Notes: generated by a model from the letters alone, not told the origin. Numbered from the stretch's first letter, positions 14,266 to 26,709 are shown. The stretch: 64,000 nt of DNA from Chionis minor (GCA_013398295.1 VZSF01007115.1:186001-250000), one strand, 5' to 3'. Translations and numbers: made by a program.

Positions 14266-14441
14266 CTATTGGTGTCGTGATTACCATCTTCATCTTCTGC
14301 CTTAAATACTTTGACAAGGATGTAGAGGCCCGAGTTGTCAATGTGAGCATCTCGGGAGGAGTTCTTCAGGGATGTGGATTCATGTTCGGACTGCTCCTTA
14401 TCACCAGGGCGGTGTTAATTTTCAGGCAGAAGCCTATCCAG
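14266..14441 (+). CDS. Possible coding exon, membrane-like peptide (partial)
   Basis: An open stretch of 58 complete codons runs from 14268 to 14441. An in-frame TAA at 14262 sits just before it, so it would need splicing in after the AG at 14264-14265. It ends at CAG followed by GTATTG, a fair donor, in phase 0. Third positions favour C or G, and it contains several CpGs, unlike its AT-rich surroundings. The peptide has two hydrophobic segments, residues about 1-12 (GVVITIFIFCL) and about 31-52 (with FMFGLLLITRAV). A charged loop starting KYFDKDVEARVV separates them, and basic residues RQK follow the second, which suits a small multi-pass membrane protein. The acceptor is weak in pyrimidines. 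The antisense frame is broken by a stop. I do not recognise the family and see no matching partner exon; a decayed pseudogene piece or chance remain possible. Confidence 0.35.
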
Positions 14442-17400
14442 GTATTGCTTCTGCAAAGCAGAAAGAAATCAATTATTATGACTATGAATCAACATGGGGA
14501 AATGAGATAACATAGTGTTCTCTCAGGCACTGAATTAAGTTGTTTTCTCCATCTCTTGAAATGGTTGGAAGTGCTGCTTCAGCTGTGTTGCCTACAATTG
14601 TTAGGTAGTACATGTTTTAGGATTTTGTCTTTGTTTCAGCATATGTTGCATCTCCACATACAGAGAAGTCTGGCATTCATCTAGCACACTGAACTGGGAA
14701 TGTACCTAGCCTGGGCTAATTGCTCATTATTTTTACTTCAGCAAAGCTTCTTGGTACACTTGTGCTGTACTTCACAAAGAGATTAGGTACGCCAATATGA
14801 TAAGTGCCATCCAAAGATGGAGCAAAAAGACAGGGTATGCCCTCAGCAGACTGTCATCGCTGTAGAAATCAAGAGAAAACAGGTAGGGAAGGGAGCACAG
14901 GGGAGCAAAGGAGTTAATGTTGGTCAGACTGATGGGGAGTGGTCTTGGCATTAGTTGAAATGTTGTCTTTGTTTGAGCTGCATGATTATTATAATGAACA
15001 AATGTTTTGGAAAAGAAAGAGGGATCATTAATGCTATCTGGCCTTTGTTTTTTCTTATCTCTGTGGAAATGTTTTCAAAAATGTTTTTAATAAGCAGAAG
15101 AATCCATTGGAGCAGACTGCTGCAGATGGTTTTGCTTAACAAGCTGCATCTGTCTAAAGATTATGACTGCTACTAGGTTGCCCTTTATCGAGCTGATCTT
15201 TTGAGATGGGAGCCCACGTATGATAATGTTGAGATATGCTAATAACAATAACAGTTATTAATATAAATAGTAAGAATTGTATTAATATATTAAAAAGGAA
15301 GAATCTTTTTTATTGGGTTACAAGAGTCAATGATGCTAGCCAAGGTCTGCTGGAGTTGGTGCATTAGGTCAAATCTTGGTGCTTTGCCCCATGATGTGTT
15401 TGTCTAAACATCCGAAGGGGCCTCAGAGGGGATGTTGGTCCAGCCCTGGGGATGGTTCCCAAAAATGGGCATCAGGCCTTACTTGTTCAGAAGAACAGGG
15501 TATGTCCAGCGTGTGGCTTCCCCTGCTTCCATCAGAGGAAATTCCTGAGCTACTTTGCACTGTGGCTGCTGCTCACTGAGTTTAACAGTGCTCTGGTCTG
15601 TGCGGGTCTTTTGTTCCTTTTCTTCCTTGGTTTTACTTTTGTTCTCCACATTGCTCTGAGCTCACAACATAATTATGCTATATCGTTGTAACAGAGCTAT
15701 TCTTTCTGTCAATGTAGCACGGTGTTTTTAGTGACCAAGACACCAAAAATAAGAAGGTATAAAGGAAAAATTCTTTTTCCCCCCCTCAAATTTCTTTCTA
15801 GAATTTAGTAAAACTCTAAGTAGGACTTTGGAATTCAAATGTAAATTGGAGAGGTTTCTTCTTAGGTCAACATCATTATTTTTAATTTTGCTTGCCTACT
15901 CAAGTTTGTGTTTCATACATAGTTAAATACAGGGTAAATGTTCAATGATAGCCACTTAAAGGCTGAATGTTATAGAGGATTTTTAAATATTTAAACAGGG
16001 AGGGAAATTCACCATTCATTTAAGGATAGGAGTGGATTTTTATCATGTTGCATTTAAATTAGGGCTGTAAGGTGACAAAAGCAAAGGTTGTAAGGTTGAT
16101 GCAGGAATTATTGGTTGAAGTTTTAATGCTTGTTCCTTGTAAGAGGCCAGAGTAGACCCTGTTATTAGTCATTCCTGGCTTTAAAATTGGTGAATTTAAA
16201 TATTCAACAGAGTTGTGAACTTGAAAATTTAGTTTCAAAGGTGGATGCTTTTTGAGGGCTTTTGAAAACCTGTATGGCCTCTAGCATTACTCCCTGGGGC
16301 AGGTCTGTTTTTAAAAGGATCTAGTCTGTTGACTGACTTTAAAAGCAGAGAGATGTAGAAAGGGTCAAGAGAAATAGAATAAATAATCTTACCTAGGTTA
16401 GGCATATTTATATAATGAAGGGGAAACTGAAATTGTTTCCAGGCAAGTTGAGCTGATAGGCAGAGTCCTAAGGGGTCTTAAATATTCACGGATTGCTGGC
16501 CTGCTGGAAACCTCTGGTGCTGAGGCACTTACTGTCACTGCGAGCACAAACTAAACAATCACACTTTTGTGAAGATAGCCTTGAGGCCAAATAAGTTGCA
16601 ACAACTTTTCACTGCAGGAGGAGAAAAAAAATATGGGATGACTGTGGATTTGAGTAATCTGTGGTTTTATTCCACTCACAAACTAAGGGGCTTTATGAGA
16701 TGTGAAAACCGGGTATCTTTCGGTGAATCGGAATCCTACATTAAAAGAAATGAGTAGTAAATGCTGAGATTGGCTTGGTTATGGACACATGCATTAAGTA
16801 ATGTAATCACAGCTGTTGGTTGATGTTGCTGTGTGCAGTACCAGCCTGTTAAGAAAGACAAAAGGCTGTTTGAGCAATAAATTTCCTTGAGTCATCCTCC
16901 CCTGCAGAAATGTTCAGAAGTCTCCTGAACGGAGTTGTCTGTAGGTGTTCCAAGGGAGATGGTGTATGCCTGTGTTTACCTTCCCTGCTGCTTTCTGGAA
17001 AGACCTGAAGTTTCATTTGAAGGCCAAAGGCTTGTTTAATGGTGTTGCAGAAACTTCACTAGCTGGGCAGAAGGTGGTCTTTCCACGGTCCGTGTTTTTA
17101 CCTGTTTTCCAAGAATTGTAGTTCCGCTGGAATCATACAGTTGGGCTTCTCCTGCTGACCTCTGCACTTGTTTGTTCCCAGCTTTGCTAAAGCCAGTGAT
17201 TTGGTGAGGGATGAGCAAATAAAAAGTCCTGCCAGTCTCCGGATGTGTAGAATCTCCTCTTAGTATTAGACACGTCCAGTTTTCTTCCAGTGAGTGATCA
17301 CTCGCCCTTCACAGGAAAAGTGGGGAGTCCAGAAAGTGTATTCCCATATGGCAGCAGCCAGCACACAAGAAGCAGGGGGGAATTGAATGGTGAGGCCTCT

Positions 17401-19490
17401 GTTTTTATGGCTGGGTTCTCGATTGTTTCATTTGGGCTGTAGTGAGATTTTTTTGGTGGTAGTGTTTTTGGTTGTTCAGAATCTTAATACTTTTCAATGT
17501 CTGTCTCATGCTTGCATACTTTCTACATATATGATTATGCTATAATGATCACAACCAGGATGAAGGGCTATTAATAACCTTTATCTTCTGTTTAATATAA
17601 TAAATCTGTATAATCTTTGCAGATTATATCACCCTAGGTGTCTTTTGAGGTGCTGCATATCCAATGTAATTCTTGGGTGGATTTCAGCACAGAATGCTGC
17701 AGATGTAGTTCCTTTTTGTAGCGTATAAATGTTGTTATTCCTCCGTATTCAGGAAACAGGTAACCGAGAGAGAATCCTTGTCCACTGTATAATTGGTTCT
17801 AATCATGTGTCCTCATCCTGAACATTGCAACATCAATCAAATGAAAAATAAAAATCACTTCTCCCCTGAGCAGTGAACAAGTGCCATGAAGATGGATGGA
17901 TAGGTGCAGATTTGAATGCAAGACTGATGTCGAAATCTTCAGGGGAAAGTGTCGTGGGTCAGAGGATTGGCAATGCCAGGGGCAGCCTCAATTCAGAAAT
18001 AAGGAAGACCTGTATTCTGCTTTTTAAAAGGAAAAAATCCATAGTGAGAACAAGTAATGGCTGAATCATGGAAACCTTCTCTCTGACTTCAGGGTGAACA
18101 GCAGGCTAAAATCTGCATTTGGCTACATGATAGCTGCTTTGTAAAGGGTCCTGTTGAGACAGTGACTGCAAGAGGAGTTGAGGTGTTAGGCTGAGCTGGC
18201 TGATTGATTAGCAATTAGAGGTTTTTATTGATGAGGAGATTGGAAAAAGAAGTACTTTGCTTTGTTGAACTAGCACCCTGCATGTGAGATGGCACCTTGA
18301 TCTTGTTCTGTCAGCAGAGTGCCAACAGTAGGTATTAATGTGCCAAAATAATTGGTGAGATAGGTCAGTGTAGCAGAGGCAGAGTAATTATCGCATCTCA
18401 GTGTTCCCAGAATACACTTTTATGGTTTGTTTTCTGTCCACAAATGTCCGAGATCAAATAATTTAGGGGATCGTGTGGAACAAGAAAATGCTTAAGTGGT
18501 CGGAGTCAGACTGTTCATAAGCAAGAAGGGATTAAAACATTATGCTAATCAGCAGGCAATACCAGGCAATGCTACCAGATTTATTCTTTTTTTTTTTTCC
18601 TCCTAGCCCCAAGCTCCCTGTTCCTCTTTGTAATTGTGATGTGCAAAACCTCAAAACAGTGCTAAGAACAGTTGATGACTTTACTTTTTCTGTCTAGTGA
18701 GTATTTACTAGCTTGTGTAAAAGAAACATGTTTGGTATAAACCAGACGCGTGTAGAAGTGTGTAAGACCCTAAACTGGACAATTATCATTACATAATAAG
18801 CAGAGAGAAGGAGCTTATAGCTCATATGTATTTCTGTAAGTGTAGTGATTATATAGTGTGTATAAAAATGCACATCTTCTAATTGACGCAATATGCAAAA
18901 TGTGTGACTAAAGAGAAATCTATGATGTCGGATACTATTTGGATATTAAGGCATGCTATGATTTGAGATTGATACTAAAAATGGCAATGCTTTATCACTC
19001 CTAGTAAGCAAATATTTATGGTGTATCCAGCACTGTGGAAATAACATATTTTTAGGAGAACATTTTCTGATTTATCCTAATTCATACATTATTTTTTTTA
19101 AGACTAAGATAACAGATAAGTTCCATTGAAAGATGTGTTTGTGCCTGAAGGGAACAAGAATAAATCACATTCATGTTGTTCTAGCTTGACTATTCAGTAT
19201 CTGACTTGCTGGAAAAATTTGCATCAGCTTTGATGGGTTTGAACCATAGAGTATATCCCTTGAATGGTCCTGAGCTTTATCATTGCAATTTGATGTCAGT
19301 AATTATCAAGTGTATTGCCAAAAACGCACTTTTAATTTGAATATCTCTGTAATGAACGTGGGGAAAATGTTAATGTGTTGTAGTAATTAATGCTTGGCAG
19401 CATTTATCTGAAGATGAGTGAAATAGTTTATATATGGAAATAGTTTTCATCTACCCTTTTCTAGTGTCATCACTTATCCTTTGCTGACAG
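14442..19490. other. Noncoding stretch, no gene seen
   Basis: No supported gene. A very AT-rich patch lies at about 15230-15300. A possible minus-strand exon ends at a good donor (GTAAGA on the minus strand) near 16391, but its acceptor is poor. At 18587-18606 a T12 tract followed by cctcctag looks like a strong plus-strand acceptor, but no matching donor or open exon follows nearby. Confidence 0.5.
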
Positions 19491-19676
19491 ATTCCTGTGG
19501 TTTCAGTACAGTAAACGTGCGTGCTTAGAATCGCACCCAAGGCTCTTTGACAAGGAATATGGACTGCTAGTCCGTGTGGTCAAGTGCTTTCTTACTGCTT
19601 AGAGAAAATCTTGCTGCAGCAATCTGGGGATTCTCAATGGTGCGATTTCTGGTTCGAGAGGTTGAGTGTGAAGCAG
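19491..19676 (+). other. Possible noncoding exon (splice-bounded)
   Basis: A pyrimidine-rich acceptor (cttatcctttgctgacag) ends at 19490, and a strong donor (GCAG then GTAAGAC) begins at 19677, giving a 186-base segment with more CpG than its flanks. Its frames contain stops, so if transcribed it would be untranslated. Inside is a 13-base stem, GGAC-TGCTA-GTCC, resembling a tRNA-Ser anticodon arm, but no other part of a tRNA is present. Prediction from splice signals only; it could be chance. Confidence 0.25.
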
Positions 19677-22380
19677 GTAAGACAACTTTCACAGGTGAAT
19701 GTTACAACTTGTGTTAGTTAGAGAAGTTATCTTTAAATAGGGATTGTTTTACTTATCCTCATCAGGTGGTTCTTATTATGGACTCTATAAAATAAAACAT
19801 GGTGTAGCTTATATAGCTCCCAGCATCTAATGTTAGATTTATAAATTCAGAGCTGCCATTTCTGAAAGACTCTCTAAAACTTAGCTTGGCTTCAGATCTG
19901 GAGTCATTTGGTATTTCATATCCTAAAAAATTAGGAATTTTTTCTTTAGCAATTATAGGCATTCTACTGTCCTCTTGGATATAGTTGTCTGTACTTGGTA
20001 TAAGAACAAGATTTCAGGAACTTAAAGATTATTTCTAGAATTACGCCATATTCACCTTGGAGTAATGCAATTTGTGAACCTTAATTGGAGAAAAAGGGCT
20101 GAGGGTCCAATCAGATGCTGCAGAGTCTATTCAGAAGCCTGTTCACAGCTAATCTATATCTAGTAATTATCATCACAACACTTCAGCTAATCAGTTTTAA
20201 GAAATTCATCTGCACAATGACCTTATTAGAGGAGCTATTTTCACATAGACCTGAACTTAAACGGAGTTTAAGACCAGCCAGGGCACTGTCCTTTGGAGGC
20301 ACCAAAGCTTCCAATTCCTGCTGAATTCAGAAGGCTGTTGATCAAGGTCACACACGAAGTCTGTACAGGGGTAGATAAGCTCTGGTTCCAACTCCTGAAG
20401 TGTCCATATCCATGTGCAGCTGGTGAATGGGGTATTTCTGAATACTGTTTCAATTGCTTATACGAATTGAAGTGAAATGGCATCAACTGCCCCTGCTTTC
20501 AGACTCTGAAATTCTTAAATGGTTGGAAAAACCCATGTATTTATCTAGGTCTTAGAAATTGCTTGTAGATTTAAAATCATTTAATAATCTCATATCATCC
20601 TGTGCTTTCAATGATGACTGAGTTTGTGGCAATTCATGATCATCATCTCAGGAGTCCCATCTCAGTCTGCATTTCTTCTGAGTCTTCCCAGCTCATAGCA
20701 CCTTTCTAAGGAGCAGCTCACTTAAAAGCCTTCTTTTCAAGGTGACTGATGCAAACTTTGCAGTACAGTATTTTACTCGGCATATCTTTGCTATTTACTT
20801 GTAATTTTCCCCCCCTACTGTTCTCCACACTATTTTGCTTGTGATTTTTCTGTCCAGTACTTAACGTTGTCATTTTCAGTACAACCACTTTTTGCTTTCT
20901 GGGCATTTTTGTTTAACTTTGCATGAGGTGCTCTCCCCATCTGTAAATTGATACATCATAAATAAATCAGGCTGTGTTGCAAGTATGAATAAGATTTAAC
21001 TTGAATATAGAGTCAATGTCATTGCAGATGAGGAAGGAAACAATCAACTTGTAATTGCATACTGAATATGGATTCTTCAAGCATCGGTAAATGTTAATAA
21101 ATACACCAAAGGCAGCTTCTATTATATACCTATGTTGTTGATATATATATATATATACACACTGATATTTCTAAATATTTATGACATAAAATGGGAAATG
21201 TATTTGCTACTCATCTTTTGTCAAGAAGAAACAATAAATAAAAGAAAATGCATTAAGAAATGGAGAAAACATAAAAATAAAATGCTTGGAGAAATTTTGG
21301 CCGTGCTAGGTTGTTTATCAGGCAGGCTGAGCAGAGTTTTGTTCCAAGTTTGAATTGTTCAAAACGTGTCTGTGTAGTGGGAGGGAATTTCTCAATGCGC
21401 ACGTGGTGTACTCATGCCCATGTATAAAAGGGTCAGAGCAGAATGGAGAGGCTTAAAAAGCTTTGTACCATGGTGTGTATATGTATGACTGAATTACCAT
21501 CATGCCGGAGCTGTGGAAAACAACCCCAAGGGCCACCCTGATTCAGCACTGTGGCGTTGCACTGTGGGACGCTTCTCGAACTGAAAGGGTTGTGGTGTTT
21601 CAGAGGTGAGCTCTTGCTGCACAAACCTCCCGTGGTGGCCAAAAGAATGGAATAGGCTGGAAGCAGGGAGGCTGCTTGGAGTTTTGTACGGATGGGTGGG
21701 CAAGGGGAGGGTTGTAGTGAGTGTGGGGGCAAAAAGGATGATGTTTCTGTGTGAAATGGAGTGACTGCATCAGTTACAACACAAAGAAACGGTGTCGCAG
21801 CAGTCTGAAGATCATGTATTGCTTAAGGCTTTGGAATAGGTTACGTGATGCAGCCAACAGGCAGCTCGGTGTCTTCTTCATGGCAAGGCCTATAGGAAGG
21901 GAGACTGGGTCTTACCAGAACTAAATCAAAGTTATGAAAAGAATTACTCTGGAATGTAGCATACATATTATGGGACTGGGTTGTTTCTAATCGGCAGAAA
22001 CAGATCTTGCATCAGTTTCGTGATTCCTCCCAGGAATTTATTGCTGTAAATCAAGTGCAATAGAAATAGCAAGTCATTTTGGCAAATGTGTATCTTGGGT
22101 TAAATTTCATGGTGTGTCTTGAAACTTGTTTTTTGTCAGTTGGCTGTCCTTTCTTATTTGGCAATGAAGTAATTGAATTCTAGAAAATTCCAGGTTTTGC
22201 AGTGCAAATGTAGTAAATCCACTATTATTGTCACAATGTTCCTAACTAAAGCCAACTTTGATGAAACCTATGACAGTGTTTAGCCTAAGATCTTCCTGGT
22301 CCTTGAAGAAAGATTGTACTGAGAAATGAATAACTAAGCTCTTCTGCTACTGGAATTTTCCTTCCTCCTCTCTTCTGCAG
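19677..22380. other. Noncoding stretch, no gene seen
   Basis: No gene supported. A patch near 21500-21720 is GC-richer, and its minus-strand open frames look like chance. It includes the AT microsatellite at 21141. Confidence 0.55.
21141..21162. repeat. (AT)8 then (AC)3 microsatellite
   Basis: Eight AT units run directly into a short AC tract. Simple dinucleotide repeat, likely variable in length. Confidence 0.9.
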
Positions 22381-22445
22381 ATTGGAAGACACAGATGGAT
22401 AACACAAATGGAGGCAGACAAGACTGAGTGAGAGACTATAAACAG
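22381..22445 (+). other. Possible short exon (strong acceptor)
   Basis: The upstream tract ccttcctcctctcttctgcag (ending at 22380) is an excellent acceptor, and taactaag near 22331 fits a branch point. The 65-base segment ends at ACAG before GTGTGA, only a moderate donor. No gene assignment is possible; the segment may be noncoding or the acceptor may be unused. Confidence 0.25.
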
Positions 22446-22671
22446 GTGTGAATAAGTGTCTGCAGATTAGGAAGCCAGGTGGAGTTGGTCGTGAAGGCAG
22501 ATAAATATTTTCCTGATTTTTTTTTTTCAGTTCAGAAATCAGTTACAGCTAGAAAGCATAACTATCAAAAAACATAATTGATAAAATAGCCACTATACAC
22601 TATACTGTAAACTGGAATTAAGAAGGAAGCCTTTTCCTATCCTGGATTTTTGTGTTTAGAAATTATTAGGG

Positions 22672-22850
22672 ATTCGTAGGATAGCTCTGACTGGAAGGGA
22701 CCTTAGGAGGTTATATTTAAGTCCATGAGTGGTGATCCATGTTTTTTGTTACTCAGCTTTCCCCTTTGTCTAGAATGGAAATTTAGTTCCATTTTTTCTT
22801 TGAGATGTTGTACTCATTAACTCTGTGGGGGAAAAATATTTCCCATGAAA
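22672..22850 (-). mobile_element. Old CR1 3'-end fragment, minus strand
   Basis: The word ctggaagggacctta with flanking aggatagctc matches the reverse complement of the CR1 3' terminus, where ggtcccttccaa precedes the terminal octamer repeat. A weaker resemblance continues towards about 22850 (frames around ttaactctg and aaaaatatttccc). The copy is much more diverged than the two plus-strand CR1 pieces. The outer limit is uncertain. Confidence 0.55.
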
Positions 22851-22894
22851 GATGAAGAAGGTGCACACAATATATGCTACATATTTACATCCCA

Positions 22895-23756
22895 GAGTTG
22901 AGGGCAACAAGGAAGGCTAAGGCCCACTTAGAGTTAAACCTGGCAAAGTATCTCAAGGACAGTAAGAAAGGCTTCTTCAAGTACATCAGTAGCAAAAGGA
23001 AGACTAGGGAAAACGTGGGGCTGCTGCTGGTGAATGAAGTAGGTGCCCTAGTGATGGAGGATGCAGAGAAAGCGGAGTTACTGAATGCCACCTTTGCTTC
23101 AGTCTTTACTGCTAACGCTGGCCCTCAGGAATCCCAGACCCTGGAGGTAGGAGAGACAGCCTGGAAAAAGAAAGACTTTCCCTTGATCGAGGAGGGAGGA
23201 TTGTGTCAGAGATCACTTAAGCAAACTTGACACCCAAAAATCCATGAGCCCTGATGGGATGCACCCATGAGTGCTGGGGGAGCTGGCAGATGTTATTGCA
23301 AAGCTGCTCTCCATCATCTTTGGAAGGTCATGGAGAAGAGGAGAGGTGCCTGAAGACTGGAGGAAAGCTAATGTCATGCCCATCTTCAGAAAGGGCAAGA
23401 AGGAAAGGACAGCCTGGGAAACTACAGGCCAGTCAGCCTCACCTCCATCCCTGGAAAGGTGATGGAACAGCTCATCCTAGATGTCATCTCAAAGCGTGTA
23501 GAGGAAGAGAAGGTTATTGGGAGTGGTCAACATGGATTCACGATGGCAAAATTATGCTTGACCAATGTGATGGCCTTCTATGATGGCATGACTGGCTGGG
23601 TGGACGAGGGGAGAGCAGTGGATGTTGTCTACCTTGCCTTCAGCAAGGCTTTTGACACTGTCTCCCATAACATCCTCATAGGTAAGCTTCTGGCAGGGGG
23701 GTTGGACTAGCTGATCTCTGAAGGTCCCTTCCAACTCCTACCATTCTGTGATTCTG
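22895..23756 (+). mobile_element. CR1 LINE, 5'-truncated and internally deleted
   Basis: CR1 is a non-LTR retrotransposon whose second frame encodes an endonuclease and a reverse transcriptase. This copy starts inside that frame, between the endonuclease and the reverse transcriptase core. It runs in three shifted pieces: about 22874-23230, 23271-23462 and 23459-23710. Recognisable blocks are GFFKYISSKRKTREN, ELADVIAKLLSIIFGRSW, EDWRKANVMPIF and VMEQLILDVIS. The last block, AFSKAFDTVSHNIL, is reverse transcriptase motif A with the first catalytic aspartate. Right after IGKL (about 23690) it jumps to the CR1 3' end (ggggttggactagctgatct, then gtcccttccaac and attctgtgattctg). The catalytic YxDD box and thumb region are missing. 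Frame breaks plus the deletion make it dead. Confidence 0.92.
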
Positions 23757-23826
23757 GAATTTGTTCTTTTACCAGAAGTCATCGGATGTAGATAGAGACT
23801 GAGATTCTAATAGCATCAACCACATT

Positions 23827-23841
23827 ATCGCCATGGTAATG
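23827..23841. promoter_or_regulatory. RFX/X-box-like palindrome
   Basis: atcgccatggtaatg resembles the X-box bound by RFX factors (GTTGCCATGGYAAC), with both half-sites present and mismatches at the outer bases. There is no gene next to it and no evidence of use. Confidence 0.3.
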
Positions 23842-24164
23842 AGACATCTTGTCTCAACTTGGGACTTTTTGTTTGTTTATCACTATGAATCTCATTGCTG
23901 TACAGAGAACAGCAGGTGAGTTTGCCTGTGTAGCTAAGGAGAAGATGATGGCTGCTTTTATATAATCCACTGCAAATGTTATTTGGAACGTGCTTCAGAA
24001 TACATTAATAAGGCACTTGTAAGCACTTTTATAATTGATGATATGTTTCAAATGCCTTTGATGTTTGACTTGGGTAGGAGAGGAGTAGCTACAGCACTGT
24101 TTGCAGAACTTGCATCTAAAATTCAGACTGTGGTCAAAGATTGCATGACCATAACTTTAAGGCT

Positions 24165-24180
24165 AAATAAATAAATAAAT
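24165..24180. repeat. (AAAT)4 microsatellite
   Basis: Four tetranucleotide units. Such tracts often mark the tail of a degraded retroelement, but I could not recognise one upstream. Confidence 0.85.
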
Positions 24181-25987
24181 GCACTCTGTCACTTTTCTGT
24201 GAAGGGCCAAATAAGGAGAACTGAAAAAGAGAAGGAAGAATAATTGGCTATGATAGCAATTCAGGTAAATATCACTGTGCTGAAGGCAGCAAGGTTTGAG
24301 ATCGAGGGAATGATAGTGAGAGGTAGATAGGTGGCTTTGGTGCTTCAGGGAAATCCTCATTTCTCCCAAGCAGTTTTGAATAAAGAGATGTGTGCAGGAG
24401 CTGACAGGTGACTTTGCATGTGAAGAGACAAGTTGTCTTCAAGATGGAGTCAGTTTATTACGGCTGGGAGAGGGTGATAAGGCCATGATGAGCCAGAGAG
24501 GTGAATGACAAGAAGGCACTCCTGATCACCCCAGACTCCTTGTACTGCACACACTGTGGATTCCCGCCTGGTAATTCACACCAAAATTAGTGTCTTTTCT
24601 AGAAAGATACTCAGTCTTGAGTGAAAAACTTCAAGAAATGGGCTGTCTCTATCAGTCAGTAAGTAGTTGACAGTATATCTCTCTCCTCAAGTCTTTTTTC
24701 TCAGTTTTAATTTCCAGCCATGGAACTGTGTTTTATATTGGTTAGCTAGAATATCTGTGGTCAGAAATACTGATTGCCCCTTGCTCCTATAAGTTGTGGT
24801 CACATCAGCTCCTTCTCCCTACCTGTCTGATTGCTGGAACTAATGATGCAAAGTGCTTTAACAGGAATAGTGAGAGTAGCACAGCATTGCAGTGGCTTGT
24901 TTCAAGAAACAGCAAATTATGAAGTACAGTTTGGGTAGAATTGACCTAAATTCAAATACTGTGTTTAGGAATCAAAATAATTCTGGACAGGAAAACTTGG
25001 GGGGAGGGGGAAGCAAGCATTTAGTCATGAAAGAAACTTCTTTCTGTCTCCTTTTTTTTTTTTTAAACTATATTTTCTATCAGAATCCTGTGTGTCTGAA
25101 TTTCATGTATAAGTCCTAAGAGATGTGCTTCTGAGACAGTCATTGTCAGCAGTGGGGTATGGCCAGCAGAACTAAGCTCTGTTTCTGGGAGAATCTGCAA
25201 TTTAAAGAAGGAGCTAGTACAAATGGTGATAGAAGGAAGCAATGATCATCTTCGTAAGGCATAATCTTTCAAAAAATATCCATGAAATTCATCATTAACT
25301 CTCCAATGACAGTTGATAATAGCATTACTTTCATCACATGCATTGTGAAGACCTGAAAAAAGGAGATTTAATATACATTATACAATTTCTAGTAGGTTAA
25401 AGGCTGCCTGAAAATCTTTTCATTATTAGAAATAATCTAGGCAAGCAACACCTCCTCCTCCCCAGTTCTAGCACCGCTCAAGTGCCTACACAGTCCTATT
25501 CTTTTCTAGCCATTATGGACGTATTAGGTAAAGGTACACTTCAGAAATAGGAAGCTATATTTAAGGAATCATGTCTCATTTCCTAGCTCTCTGTAGGTTT
25601 TCAAAGACAGCATTGCTTATATTTAGTAGCAGTTTTACCGAGAGAAGAGAAATACTTTGAAGAGAGGTTGCCTTTTCAAAATGTTTCTCAAAGTCATTTT
25701 CAGTCTTTAAATAATTTAAAACCGTGCTAAGAAGCCATAGCAGTAAGCGCCCTTGCAAAGGAGTAAATGATGGCTGGAAGGGGCCGAAGGCTCAAGCAGT
25801 TCAGAGAGTTAATTTGTTATTAAGTTTGCTTCTGTACTTCAAGTGGAGATGAACTCATTGAAGTGGTTGCACCAGTTCCTTTGCTGGTATGAATTAGCAT
25901 TGTTGTACTGAACGTGGAGCGGCCGTTGGTGTCTGTGTAGATGCTGGCAGTTTTTCTCTAGGGACACCCTCTAGGGAGGCAGCCCAA

Positions 25988-26008
25988 ATCTTATATATTA
26001 TATAAGAT
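25988..26008. repeat. AT-rich inverted repeat, 10-bp arms
   Basis: Arms atcttatata and tatataagat are perfect reverse complements around a single T. It sits at the edge of a GC-richer patch. Chance is plausible in AT-rich DNA. Confidence 0.85.
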
Positions 26009-26709
26009 GTCTGTGTATCTCCAGCAGTGAGAAATGCCGGCAGAAGCAGGAGCCGGTGTAATTTCTGGGCTCTGACTGGAGCCACGTGTGACGCTAGCAT
26101 GAACTCCACAAGAGGTTCCATCTGGTTCATGTAGCTGTGAAACGCTGGCTGATGGCTGCGCGTGCCTCTGAGTGCAGCCCCAAGAAGGTGAAGGGCGGGC
26201 GACGGGGATGCTCGGGGACTGCAGGACTTGGATATGCGATGGGCTGAGGGCCAGAACATGAAGTGGAAAGAAAATGAAGTGAAAATGCTAAGGGCTCTGT
26301 GCAGCTGGTGGAGACGCAGGCACAAGCTCATTGCTGCTTGTTTTTTGAAGTTACGTATAAACAGCGCAGTAATGTATAACTTCGGGCAGTTCTGCGTTTA
26401 AGAAAGACATAGAAATCATTTTTCTAGCCCTTATTTGGGTTTTTATTTCATGTTGCTGAATTTATTTCTCTCCTAACCTCAGCAATCCACCAAAGGCCAT
26501 TTTACAAATACTATTTTAAGAAGCTCTTTCAGAGAAGTGCCTATTACAACATTTTGCTTTTCACTTGTAAAAAATGAGGAAGGAAAGGACTTGGGGCACT
26601 CAGAACTCCTTCAGTATCGTCAGCAGTGAGTCTGTGGATTGCAGTAGATACACACACAACACTATACGCTGCATATTGTGTCTGTGAAACATTAGAATTT
26701 GAAGACTAC

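Noticed and set aside
19555..19580. A tRNA-Ser(GCT)-like anticodon arm (atggactgctagtcc)
   Set aside because: Only the anticodon stem-loop resembles a tRNA. No acceptor stem, D arm or properly spaced T arm is present.
25894..26331. 145-codon minus-strand open frame
   Set aside because: It follows a local GC-richer patch that depletes stop codons. No domain, splice support or codon bias is visible.
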